Of a stretch of 64,000 nucleotides of DNA, positions 41,736 to 49,718 are shown one piece after another. Position numbers and translations under genes: made by a program. Below the pieces are notes generated by a model. It saw only the letters and a list, made by a program, of their open reading frames with translations, did not search any database and was not told the DNA's origin. Each line of letters starts with the position of its first letter. Positions within the stretch are counted from its first letter, which is position 1. The stretch lies in contig CAYFIR010000002.1 of NCBI GenBank assembly GCA_964343195.1, positions 1-64,000 of the forward strand. The letters run 5' to 3'. The DNA is from CAYVAP01 sp964343195. GTDB taxonomy: Bacteria > Bacteroidota > Bacteroidia > J057.

Positions 41736-41768
41736 AAACCTCGCAGGTTATAGCAGCCTGCGAGGTTT
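41736..41768 (+). promoter_or_regulatory. Intercistronic hairpin between sufB and sufC
   Basis: AAACCTCGCAGG (41736-41747) pairs perfectly with CCTGCGAGGTTT (41757-41768), a 12-bp stem with a 9-nt loop. No long T tract follows, so it may slow decay or attenuate rather than fully terminate. Confidence 0.5.
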
Positions 41769-41812
41769 CCCCTCTCACCCTATTCTCAATTTTAAAAACA
41801 TCCGCAGATAGA

Positions 41813-42568
41813 ATGCTGAACATAAACAACCTTCAAGCTAAAATCGAGGACAAGGATATCCTCAAAGGCCTGAATCTTGAAATCAAGCCCGGCGAAGTTC
41901 ACGCCATCATGGGGCCTAATGGTTCTGGGAAATCCACTCTGGCCAGTGTACTGGCAGGTCGCGAAGACTACGAAGTGACCGGAGGTGAGGTAACCTTCAA
42001 CGGAAAGGATCTCCTGGACCTGGAACCTGACGAGCGTGCCGGTGAAGGACTGTTCCTGGCTTTCCAGTATCCGGTAGAAATTCCCGGGGTTTCCATGACC
42101 AACTTCCTGCGCACCAGTGTAAACGCCGTGCGTGAGTACCGTGAGCAGGAGCCTCTGACCGCTGGCGAATTCCTGAAGTTGATGAAGGAAAAGCAGGCTA
42201 TCGTGGAACTGGACACCACCCTGACCAAACGCGCCGTAAATGAAGGCTTCTCTGGCGGTGAGAAAAAGCGCAACGAGATTTTCCAGATGGCCATGCTGGA
42301 GCCTACGCTTGCCATTCTCGACGAGACCGACTCCGGACTGGACATCGATGCCCTGCGCATCGTTTCCGAAGCAGTCAACAAACTGCGCAGCCCAGAGCGC
42401 TCATTCCTGGTGATTACCCACTACCAGCGCCTGCTGGACCACATCGTCCCCGACTTTGTTCACGTCCTTTACAAAGGCAAGATCGTTAAGTCCGGCGGTA
42501 AGGAACTGGCCCTGGAGCTGGAGGAGAAAGGATATGACTGGTTGAAAGAAGAAGCAGCGACTGTCTGA
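41813..42568 (+). CDS. sufC: Fe-S cluster assembly ATPase SufC
   Basis: ABC-type ATPase (251 aa) that drives conformational change in the SufB-SufD scaffold. Walker A is GPNGSGKST, the signature is FSGGEKKRNEIFQM, and Walker B with the D-loop is LAILDETDSGLDIDAL; the switch His is in VITHYQRLL. There is no membrane partner, as expected for SufC. ATG 41813 gives MLNINNLQAKIEDKDILKG, the family start. Lies between sufB and sufD on the same strand. Confidence 0.97.
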   Translation: MLNINNLQAKIEDKDILKGLNLEIKPGEVHAIMGPNGSGKSTLASVLAGREDYEVTGGEVTFNGKDLLDLEPDERAGEGLFLAFQYPVEIPGVSMTNFLRTSVNAVREYREQEPLTAGEFLKLMKEKQAIVELDTTLTKRAVNEGFSGGEKKRNEIFQMAMLEPTLAILDETDSGLDIDALRIVSEAVNKLRSPERSFLVITHYQRLLDHIVPDFVHVLYKGKIVKSGGKELALELEEKGYDWLKEEAATV

Positions 42569-42751
42569 AAGAAGTCAGACCCCTTTGCTGTCAGACCGTC
42601 CCGATCAGGTCATTAGGATTTCTTTTCGGGAATGTGACAAGTCAGACAAGAGTTAATCTCTCAATCTTCTGACTCATCACAGGCGCTGCCAGCCTGTCCC
42701 GAGCATCGGGAATCTGACATCTGACCTCTACTTACAAAACATATTTTCCTC
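42569..42751. repeat. sufC-sufD spacer with repeated GTCAGA/TCTGAC motifs
   Basis: Three GTCAGAC-type motifs (42574, 42589, 42641) are followed by three TCTGAC motifs in inverted orientation (42668, 42713, 42719). A TCCCGAGCATCGGGA hairpin (42697-42711) lies between. The spacer is unusually long for a suf operon. Confidence 0.4.
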
Positions 42752-44053
42752 ATGGCAACAGCAACTAAAGCCCTGGAAAGGGATAACTTCATATCATACT
42801 TCAAGGAAGCTGCCACCAGTACCAATATGGTGGGTCAGTCTGTACGCAATGCGGCAGAAAGCGCGTTGGCTGAACTGGACTTCCCACACAAAAAAGTGGA
42901 AGCGTGGAAGTACACCCCGGTCAAGCGACTGCTTCACGCACCGGTGGCACATCAACCCGGACCTACAGTAGCCTCTATTGAGCCCTACCTGATTCCCGGA
43001 CTGGAAGCCGACGTGATGGTCTTCATCAACGAGCGATACGCCCCTGAGCATTCCAACATTCAGTTCAACACCGATACCCTGCATATTGCGCCAATCTCAG
43101 AACTGACAGGCGTCGCACTAGAGGTATTCGAAGCCAATTTTGGCAATGTGATGTTGGCTGACTGGGACATTTTCAGTGCCGTCAATACTGCATATGCACG
43201 CGAAGGAGTAGTAGCCTACATTCCGAAAGGCAAGGCCCTGAGCCACCCGGTGCACATCATCCATCTCACCGATAGCCATCATCAGGCGGTTGGGGTACAG
43301 CACCGTAACCTGTTCGTAGCAGGGGATATGGCCGAAGGAAAAATCCTCGAAACCTTCCACAGTCTCAGCGACGAAGGAAGCACCCTCCGCGTGCAGGGAA
43401 CTGAGGTGATCGTGGGACAAAATGCTGGTCTTGAGCACATTCGCCTGCAAATGGAGAATGAAAATGCCTCCATCATCGACCGCATCGAAGCCCATCAGGG
43501 ACAGGATAGCCGCTACCACGTCTTCACCCTGACCTTTAGTGGGAATACCATCCGCAACAGCATGGTGGTCCGACTCAAAAGCGAGAATACCCATACTGAC
43601 ATGTATGGGGCCTACCTGCTCGATGGCGAGCAGCACCTGGACAACTGGACCCAGATCCACCACGAGCAGCCCAACTGTTATAGCAACGAGCTGTATAAAG
43701 GCATGGTTGATGGGGAGTCTTCGGCAGCTTTTACTGGAAAGATCCACGTATACCAGCCTGCGCAGAAGACCAATGCCTATCAGTCCAATCGCAACATCGT
43801 CCTGTCTGATACTGCCAATGCTTATACCAAGCCACAGTTGGAAATCTACGCCGATGACGTGAAGTGTTCACACGGCGCGACGACCGGACGCATCGACGAA
43901 GAGGCCCTGTTTTACCTGCGTGCCCGCGGTATTCCTGAAAAGGCCGCCCGTATGCTGATGATCCATGCCTTTGTGATGGAAGTAGCGGATAACATCTCGC
44001 TGGAACCTGTCAAGGAATTTGTGGACCAGTTGGTTGAGAAGAAGTTTAACTGA
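42752..44053 (+). CDS. sufD: Fe-S cluster assembly protein SufD
   Basis: SufB paralogue (433 aa) that completes the SufBC2D scaffold. It has an N-terminal helical region (AESALAELDFPHKKVEAWKY, the common TP-x-R/K entry motif), a beta-helix core with SGNTIRNSMVVRLKSENTHT and LPMxF-like elements replaced, and the C-terminal block KCSHGATTGRIDEEALFYLR with RGIPEKAARMLMIHAFVMEV. ATG 42752 fits. Third gene of sufBCD; a hairpin follows at 44075. The cysteine desulfurase gene sufS is 2.5 kb further on. Confidence 0.95.
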   Translation: MATATKALERDNFISYFKEAATSTNMVGQSVRNAAESALAELDFPHKKVEAWKYTPVKRLLHAPVAHQPGPTVASIEPYLIPGLEADVMVFINERYAPEHSNIQFNTDTLHIAPISELTGVALEVFEANFGNVMLADWDIFSAVNTAYAREGVVAYIPKGKALSHPVHIIHLTDSHHQAVGVQHRNLFVAGDMAEGKILETFHSLSDEGSTLRVQGTEVIVGQNAGLEHIRLQMENENASIIDRIEAHQGQDSRYHVFTLTFSGNTIRNSMVVRLKSENTHTDMYGAYLLDGEQHLDNWTQIHHEQPNCYSNELYKGMVDGESSAAFTGKIHVYQPAQKTNAYQSNRNIVLSDTANAYTKPQLEIYADDVKCSHGATTGRIDEEALFYLRARGIPEKAARMLMIHAFVMEVADNISLEPVKEFVDQLVEKKFN

Positions 44054-44074
44054 TCCAATTGATCGGTTGAGAAT

Positions 44075-44108
44075 ATAAAGCCTGGGAGTGATTGCTTCCG
44101 GGCTTTAT
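44075..44108 (+). terminator. Hairpin after sufD, probable terminator
   Basis: ATAAAGCCTGGGAG (44075-44088) pairs with CTTCCGGGCTTTAT (44095-44108), a 14-bp stem with two G/T pairs. It lacks a long T tract, so termination may be partial. Confidence 0.5.
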
Positions 44109-44178
44109 TGATATGCAGCGAATGTGTCCACAGAATCGTTATCAGACTGTTACTCTTTTCATCCTAACCCTACCTATC

Positions 44179-44610
44179 ATGCGAATTTTCGTACCCCTCA
44201 TCCTCCTTGCGATTCTATTTCTGTCCTGCTCCAGACAGGACATCCACCCCACTGAGGGCCGGCTCGTCGGCGAATGGGATTTTCTGTACGAATATCTGGC
44301 TGATGGAACCACCACTGACAGCTTCACCACCTCGGTCGGAACTACACATCCCTACGCGATGTTGGGTTTCGAATATAGCAGCGGCTTTATCCTGAACGAG
44401 GACGAATCTTTCCAGATCTCCTGGTACAGCCAAATAAGCCAGCCATTTGACGGACAAAAATGGGAGCTAGTAAAAGATACCCTGCTACTAACACCCAGAG
44501 AAGACGGTCCCGTTTACCAGTACCTGATCAGCAACCTCAGTCGGGATGGGCTGGATTTTGAGAACCTGGATAAGGGGGTGAAATGGCGATTGATGCGGGT
44601 AGGGGAATGA
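44179..44610 (+). CDS. Small lipoprotein, lipocalin-like layout
   Basis: The 143-aa protein begins MRIFVPLILLAILFLSC (lipobox, Cys17). The mature part has a run of beta strands with LVGEWDFLYEYLADGTTTDS near the start and DTLLLTPREDGPVYQYLI then VKWRLMR at the end, the pattern of lipocalin-like DUF lipoproteins in Bacteroidota (GEW ... L). The family is not certain. ATG 44179 is chosen over an upstream start at 44092 because it begins the signal. It follows sufD on the same strand and converges on rlmG. Confidence 0.65.
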   Translation: MRIFVPLILLAILFLSCSRQDIHPTEGRLVGEWDFLYEYLADGTTTDSFTTSVGTTHPYAMLGFEYSSGFILNEDESFQISWYSQISQPFDGQKWELVKDTLLLTPREDGPVYQYLISNLSRDGLDFENLDKGVKWRLMRVGE

Positions 44611-44691
44611 TCCGACAACCGAGTTTGCGGCGCCGGGTTTCCAGATCCGGTGCCGCTCCAGTCCTGCCGACTCCGCTCGGCCCTGTATGCC

Positions 44692-45789
44692 TCACTTCCG
44701 GCAGTCATACACCCCAAATCGCTCATTTTCGACAACAACCTCCACTCGCAGAAAGAGCCTCCGCAGGTGAATCGGGTAGTTGAGGTGGCGGTTGGCGACG
44801 AGTTGAAAACTGCCCCTGACCTTAAGGCAACGGTGTACCTCGCGAAACAACCTCAGGCTCACCTCAATGTTGTTTTCGTGCTCCAGGTGAAAGGGCGGAT
44901 TGCTCACCACCATGTCGAAGAAACCTTCCTCGAATCCCTCCAGGGTATCCTGAGTATGGAAATAGGCATTGGCCCCAGGCAGATTCAGCGTGGCCGAAGC
45001 AATGGCCAGATAGGAATCATCCAGTAGGTGGAGCTCCCGCTCGGCAAACTGGTGGTCAACCTCAGCCGCGATGATGCCATTGCCACAGCCGAGGTCCAGG
45101 ATACGTTGATCCTCAGCGGTAACGCGCAGGTGCTCCAGCAACAAACGGGTGGCAGGATCCACCTGATTGGCTGAAAATACCCCTGGATACTGTTTCAATG
45201 TTCTCCCCTCGCCTGACTCAATTTCTGTTAGCGGAATTTCGGGAGTGCCCTTCTTAGGGCCACCCATCAGGAGTAATCGCGATTTTTTCCAGGCGCGGCT
45301 TTGCTCAACTGACTCGAAGTATTCCGATGCAATGTTTAGCAGCTGTGGACTGAAGTGTCGGGTCATAAAACTACTCACCGCCCCCCCCTCCGGTTCCAGG
45401 GCTTCGGCCATTTGCTGGAGGTAAAAGCGATACAGGTCCAGGGACTTGGGTATGCGGAGCAGGGCGACCTGTACCTTTGAGGGAAATTTCTCCAACACGG
45501 GCAGCAGTGCGGCTCTCTCAACTTTGTTTCGCTGCAGGTTCTCGTGGATGGCGATTTCCTGGCTATGATAGGTGATGACGGAGACAGGGCCATGTGCATG
45601 CAGAGCGGTAGTCAAGGCTCCGAATCGATCGTGCCAGATGCCCAGGCTTCCGCCCAGCCATCCCTCTTCCTCTTCTGACAAATAGTTCAGGATGTGCTCA
45701 TCTGCCGCGCTCCAGGCTTGCAGCGAGCGATTGGTGGTGCTGGGATAGCGTTTGAGGGTGTATTCCTGGTTTTGGAACGAAAGTGCCAT
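44692..45789 (-). CDS. rlmG: 23S rRNA (guanine-N2)-methyltransferase, RlmG-like
   Basis: Class I SAM methyltransferase (365 aa) related to RlmG/RsmC. The N-terminal half is a degenerate methyltransferase domain that begins YTLKRYPSTTNRSLQAWSAADE, matching the RlmG entry. The C-terminal half has the SAM motif ILDLGCGNGIIAAEV and the catalytic NPPF in MVVSNPPFHLEHE. In E. coli RlmG modifies G1835 of 23S rRNA. RsmC is the alternative; the N-terminal pattern favours RlmG. The gene is convergent with the lipoprotein gene and lies inside the split suf region. Confidence 0.85.
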   Translation of the reverse strand: MALSFQNQEYTLKRYPSTTNRSLQAWSAADEHILNYLSEEEEGWLGGSLGIWHDRFGALTTALHAHGPVSVITYHSQEIAIHENLQRNKVERAALLPVLEKFPSKVQVALLRIPKSLDLYRFYLQQMAEALEPEGGAVSSFMTRHFSPQLLNIASEYFESVEQSRAWKKSRLLLMGGPKKGTPEIPLTEIESGEGRTLKQYPGVFSANQVDPATRLLLEHLRVTAEDQRILDLGCGNGIIAAEVDHQFAERELHLLDDSYLAIASATLNLPGANAYFHTQDTLEGFEEGFFDMVVSNPPFHLEHENNIEVSLRLFREVHRCLKVRGSFQLVANRHLNYPIHLRRLFLRVEVVVENERFGVYDCRK

Positions 45790-45871
45790 GAAGTGGGTAG
45801 TTGGTGAAACAAGGGCTCAGTTCAACACGAAGATCGTAAAGATATTGACGAGAAAAATACAGGGCAGCAAT

Positions 45872-45890
45872 CTCCCCCGCTGGCGGGGGT
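45872..45890. repeat. Palindrome flanking the DUF559 gene, 3' side
   Basis: CCCCCGC (45874-45880) pairs with GCGGGGG (45883-45889) around TG, 33 bp beyond the DUF559 stop. Its core CCCGCTGGCGGG occurs in inverted orientation at 46424-46435 on the other side of the gene. Confidence 0.6.
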
Positions 45891-45922
45891 CGGGGGGTGG
45901 ACTATGGTTCTGTCACAAAAAT

Positions 45923-46327
45923 TTATGTCAACCCAAGTTCTTTCTCTCGCTCTTCAACATGATACCAAATCGTGGATTTGACCCAGCCCATTTGCTCTAA
46001 TACTTCTTCATCACGAAACCGCAGTACCTTAAACCCAACATTTCGCAAATCCTGATCCTTCTGCAAGTCTTTGGAATAAACCTCTTCGAATTGGTGTGTG
46101 TAACCATCTACTTCAACCACTAACAACAAGGGTTGACACATGAAATCCGCAATATAATCCAGAACAGGCCGCTGCCTTCGAAATTGGTAGCCTTTCATTT
46201 GTCTTGCCCGTAAGGCAAACTTCCAAAGACAGGACTCTGATTTTGTCATCTGCTTGCGTAAGCTATTGGCATAGGGCTGGAGCGACTTATTGTAATGCCA
46301 ATTATTGACCGGAGAGGCTAATTCCAT
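45923..46327 (-). CDS. DUF559 domain protein, Vsr-like PD-(D/E)XK nuclease fold
   Basis: The 134-aa protein belongs to DUF559, related to very-short-patch-repair endonucleases. Visible blocks: NSLRKQMTKSESCLWKFALR (entry helix), GYQFRRQRPVLDYIADFMC and LLLVVEVDGYTHQFEEVYSK (the D and E-x-D core of the nuclease fold), then DQDLRNVGFKVLRFRDEEVL. It is the usual family length. The gene sits between rlmG and sufS and is bracketed by inverted copies of a 12-bp palindrome, one 33 bp after the stop and one about 97 bp before the start. No methyltransferase partner is present. A role in moving or processing these palindromes is conjecture. Confidence 0.85.
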   Translation of the reverse strand: MELASPVNNWHYNKSLQPYANSLRKQMTKSESCLWKFALRARQMKGYQFRRQRPVLDYIADFMCQPLLLVVEVDGYTHQFEEVYSKDLQKDQDLRNVGFKVLRFRDEEVLEQMGWVKSTIWYHVEEREKELGLT

Positions 46328-46397
46328 ATGAATTTCTTTTGCTTAAAAATATGAACAAACAGCAAATGAATTATGCCCCTTGTTGCCCAAGCGAAAA

Positions 46398-46455
46398 CTC
46401 CACCCTCTGGCGCACAGGCCTCTCCCGCCAGCGGGAGACACCCGCAGTGGCACTT
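46398..46455 (+). repeat. Hairpin repeat flanking the DUF559 gene, 5' side
   Basis: It contains CTCCCGC (46422-46428) paired with GCGGGAG (46431-46437). Its full length aligns with 11386-11440 (minus strand), where the stem has a different sequence. It lies between the DUF559 start and sufS. Confidence 0.55.
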
Positions 46456-46545
46456 TTACCATCTCTGAAGAGCCACCTGCTTAATACTCCTTTTTCCCGA
46501 GGTCTCTCTCCACATCATACCTGTACTGGATAAATGTGCATTTTC

Positions 46546-46562
46546 TTTAGAATTATTCTAAA
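46546..46562. promoter_or_regulatory. PerR/Fur-like palindrome upstream of sufS
   Basis: TTTAGAATTATTCTAAA is a perfect palindrome of two 8-bp halves around one T. It matches the PerR-box pattern TTATAATnATTATAA at 12 of 14 fixed positions. It lies 46 bp before the sufS start codon. Confidence 0.5.
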
Positions 46563-46608
46563 TTAGCGGTCGGCGGGATCACTCTCGCCCAACACGAGTT
46601 AATCGAGC

Positions 46609-47847
46609 ATGCAAGCAACCCATACTTTAGACATACAAAGCATCCGCCAGGACTTCCCTACGCTACATCAGCAGGTGAACGGACGCAACCTGGTTTACTT
46701 TGATAACGGAGCCACCAGCCAAACCCCTCAGGTCGTAATTGACCGAATCAGCCGGTACTACGAACAGGAAAACAGCAATGTCCATCGTGGGGTACACCAC
46801 CTGAGTCAGCAAGCGACCTTTGCATATGAGGAACCAAGGAAAAAGGTCCAAAAGATGCTGAATGCCCAGCATGAGCACGAAATCATCTACACCAAAGGCA
46901 CCACCGATGGCATAAACCTGGTGGCAAGCAGTTTTGGGCGAATGTTCTTCAAGGAGGGCGATGAGATCCTCCTCAGCGAAATGGAACATCACTCCAACAT
47001 TGTTCCCTGGCAGATGATAGCAGAGCAAACGGGGGCGGTTGTCAAGCCCATCCCCGTTACGGACGAAGGCGAGTTGGACATGGCAGCATACCACTCGTTG
47101 CTGAGTAAAAAAACAGCTTTTGTAGGCATTGTTCACGTCTCCAATAGCCTGGGAACGATCAACCCTGTCAAAGACATCGTCAGTGCCGCGCATGAAGTTG
47201 GAGCCAAGGTCCTAGTAGATGGTGCTCAAGCCACTCCGCATCAGGCAGTTGATGTACAGGACCTGGACTGTGACTTCTACGTCTTCTCAGGGCACAAAGT
47301 CTTCGGACCGACCGGAATCGGCATCCTGTATGGCAAGGAAGCCCTGCTAAAAGAAATGCCTCCCTACCAGGGCGGTGGCGATATGATTAAGGTCGTACGT
47401 TTCGAAGGCACCACCTACAACGACCTTCCACATAAGTTTGAAGCAGGTACGCCCAACATCGCGGATGGCATCGGATTGGGAGCCGCCATAGACTATGTCG
47501 AAAGCATTGGCTATGACAATATCGAAGCCTGGGAGAAGGAACTGCTGGCCTATGGCACCCAAAAGCTGACTGAAATTAAGGACCTCCGGATCATTGGGAC
47601 TGCGAAGAACAAAGCCAGTGTCATATCATTTTTGATCGGGGATATTCACCCCTATGACGGAGGTACTATCCTGGACCAGTTGGGGATCGCCGTGCGAACC
47701 GGGCACCACTGTTGCCAACCCCTGATGCATAAACTGGGCATCTCAGGAACCATGCGAGCAAGCTTCGCCTTTTACAACACCAAGGAAGAAATTGATCAAT
47801 TGGCGGAAGGCATCCTCAGGGTAAAGAAAATGTTTGGAAAAGCCTGA
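46609..47847 (+). CDS. sufS: SufS-type cysteine desulfurase
   Basis: PLP enzyme (412 aa) that takes sulfur from cysteine for Fe-S assembly. The PLP lysine is Lys230 in FSGHKVFGPTGIG, and the persulfide-forming Cys368 is in RTGHHCCQPLMHKLG, a class II (SufS) motif. QDFPTLHQQVNGRNLVYFDN is the family start. ATG 46609 fits. Other features: HHSNIVPW and DGAQATPH for cofactor contact. No sufE or sufU gene is next to it. It is separated from sufBCD by three genes, two of them on the opposite strand, so it has its own promoter region with a Fur/PerR-like palindrome. Confidence 0.95.
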   Translation: MQATHTLDIQSIRQDFPTLHQQVNGRNLVYFDNGATSQTPQVVIDRISRYYEQENSNVHRGVHHLSQQATFAYEEPRKKVQKMLNAQHEHEIIYTKGTTDGINLVASSFGRMFFKEGDEILLSEMEHHSNIVPWQMIAEQTGAVVKPIPVTDEGELDMAAYHSLLSKKTAFVGIVHVSNSLGTINPVKDIVSAAHEVGAKVLVDGAQATPHQAVDVQDLDCDFYVFSGHKVFGPTGIGILYGKEALLKEMPPYQGGGDMIKVVRFEGTTYNDLPHKFEAGTPNIADGIGLGAAIDYVESIGYDNIEAWEKELLAYGTQKLTEIKDLRIIGTAKNKASVISFLIGDIHPYDGGTILDQLGIAVRTGHHCCQPLMHKLGISGTMRASFAFYNTKEEIDQLAEGILRVKKMFGKA

Positions 47848-47857
47848 TATGGCTTTT

Positions 47858-48014
47858 AGTAACGCGAGAACAATAACCTCCTCCTTTTGCGCCGAGATCT
47901 CGTTCGCAGACAAGGAAGAAAAACCGAGTTTGGCGGGCCAAACGAGGCTTTTTCTGACGCAGTATGCGGGCGAGAGATCAAGCCAAAAGCGGAATTTATT
48001 TTTTGAGCGTTACT
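47858..48014. repeat. 157-bp imperfect palindrome between sufS and the hybrid kinase gene
   Basis: AGTAACGC (47858-47865) and GCGTTACT (48007-48014) bound the unit. Inner arms keep pairing in blocks (CTTTTG, GATCTC, GAAAAA, GTTTGG) up to a tip GTTTGGCGGGCCAAAC. The right end reaches the kinase stop codon. It could terminate transcription in both directions or be a MITE-like element. Confidence 0.5.
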
Positions 48015-49615
48015 TATCCCACACTTGACTCCACAGGTAGATATTTTGCGAGGACGGCTTTCAGATCCGGAATTTTGAATGGTTTCGCCAGAAAATCATT
48101 CATCCCCACCTGCTTTAGCTGTGGTTCGACTTCCTCAAAAAGCGAGGCAGAAAGAGCGATAATGGGCACCTCTTGGTGACGTCGGTCAGAGAGGGCCCGA
48201 ATCTGACTGGCAGCTTCATATCCATTCATTACAGGCATTCTCAAATCCATGAGAATCAGGCCAAACGGCTCTCTTTGCACCTTTTCCAATGCTTCCTGTC
48301 CATTTTGAGCCACCTCGAATGCGACGTTCCATTTATTCAGGTATCGGCTGATAATCTTCTGGTTGACTTTATTATCCTCCACGAGCAACACTTTCGCCGA
48401 TCCAAAATCCACAGGCTCCGGAGTATCGGCAGGCCCCAGCGCATCGGTTTCAGGAGCTACTTCAAAAGTGAGATCAAAGGAAAAGGTTGAACCTTCACCT
48501 ACCTGACTTTCAACGACCAATTCGCTACCAAACTGCCTGAGCAGTTCTTTTGTAATCGCGAGTCCAAGTCCGGTCCCTCCATACATCCTGCTTATCCCGG
48601 CATCCGCCTGTACAAATGGCTCAAAGATGGTTTTAATTCGGTTTTCTGCTATCCCGATACCCGTATCAGAAACAGAAATTCTCAGCTTGAAGCAGTTTTC
48701 CTGCCCGCAGGGAAGGGATTCAGTCGCAATTTTTACCGTTCCACTTTCGGTAAACTTTATCGCGTTACTCAGCAGATTGGTTAGGATTTGACTTAGCCTT
48801 CCCCCATCAGTCCAAAACGTACTGGGAAGTGATTCATCCCGCATATAAACCAGGGCCGTCTGCTTTGAGGTACGAGGATGAAACGTCTTGACCAGTTCCT
48901 GTATCAATCTGTCAATATTGACTGACTGTCGCTCAAGGGCTATTTTTCCGGCTTCCATCTTGGAGAAATCCAGGATGTCGTTCACCAGGCTGAGGAGGTT
49001 TTGAGCTGAAAATCTTAATGTGTCCAGGTGCTCAACCTGATCCTCACGAGGCTCTTCTTCGTGAAGTATATTGGCCATGCCAATGATTGCATTGAGCGGG
49101 GTGCGGATTTCATGCGTCATCACCGAGAGAAATTCCTGCCGTGCGGACAAAGCCTTTTCTGCTGTGATTTTGGCCTCACGAAGGGCCTCGGTTTGCTGCT
49201 GAAGATCCTGGGCTATGATCTCCTTGGATTTTATGAGTTGGAGGAAGTCCAGCACAGAATCGTGTAGCGCAAAGTCCTGTAACCTGAGTCCCAATGGCAG
49301 GATCTGTTCTACATCCGTTACCCAGAGGGTCATGGCAAAACGCAGGGTTTCGTCGGACTCTTGCACTACCTGACCGCGAAGGGTATGCCCTCCCTCATGC
49401 GACTTGAATATCAGGAGATGATCCTGCGCATTGAGCAATTCGTCAAAATCGGCACAGCATATCCGTGGGCGGATTAACTGTCCTACTTCCTCAAGAAACA
49501 TTCCTTCTATGTCGGGCAGCAACTTCTTCAAACTACTCCCGGCATGAAGGATACGGAGCTCTCGATCGATCTGTATAGAAAAGGGAAATAACTTATCCCA
49601 TAATTCTTCACCCAT
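48014..49615 (-). CDS. HNOBA-domain hybrid histidine kinase, partner of H-NOX
   Basis: The 533-aa cytosolic kinase has an N-terminal PAS-type HNOBA domain (about 8-120; FPFSIQIDRELRILHAGSSL is its signature), a coiled coil (about 130-160), HisKA with His168 in SVMTHEIRTPLNAI, an HATPase domain (about 275-395) and a receiver with phospho-acceptor Asp457 (LILMDLRMPVMNG). HNOBA kinases bind H-NOX heme proteins, which switch them on or off upon NO binding. The H-NOX gene lies 103 bp upstream on the same strand, so the two form an operon. No output domain is fused, so phosphate must pass to another regulator. Confidence 0.93.
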   Translation of the reverse strand: MGEELWDKLFPFSIQIDRELRILHAGSSLKKLLPDIEGMFLEEVGQLIRPRICCADFDELLNAQDHLLIFKSHEGGHTLRGQVVQESDETLRFAMTLWVTDVEQILPLGLRLQDFALHDSVLDFLQLIKSKEIIAQDLQQQTEALREAKITAEKALSARQEFLSVMTHEIRTPLNAIIGMANILHEEEPREDQVEHLDTLRFSAQNLLSLVNDILDFSKMEAGKIALERQSVNIDRLIQELVKTFHPRTSKQTALVYMRDESLPSTFWTDGGRLSQILTNLLSNAIKFTESGTVKIATESLPCGQENCFKLRISVSDTGIGIAENRIKTIFEPFVQADAGISRMYGGTGLGLAITKELLRQFGSELVVESQVGEGSTFSFDLTFEVAPETDALGPADTPEPVDFGSAKVLLVEDNKVNQKIISRYLNKWNVAFEVAQNGQEALEKVQREPFGLILMDLRMPVMNGYEAASQIRALSDRRHQEVPIIALSASLFEEVEPQLKQVGMNDFLAKPFKIPDLKAVLAKYLPVESSVG

Positions 49616-49718
49616 AGAAGTAGATTATCAACTATATAATTCCTTTTTCCCAATTTCCACCCATACAAAATACGGAAAACAAAAGTATCACTATTTAGAA
49701 TCCTCCGACCGGGCTTAG

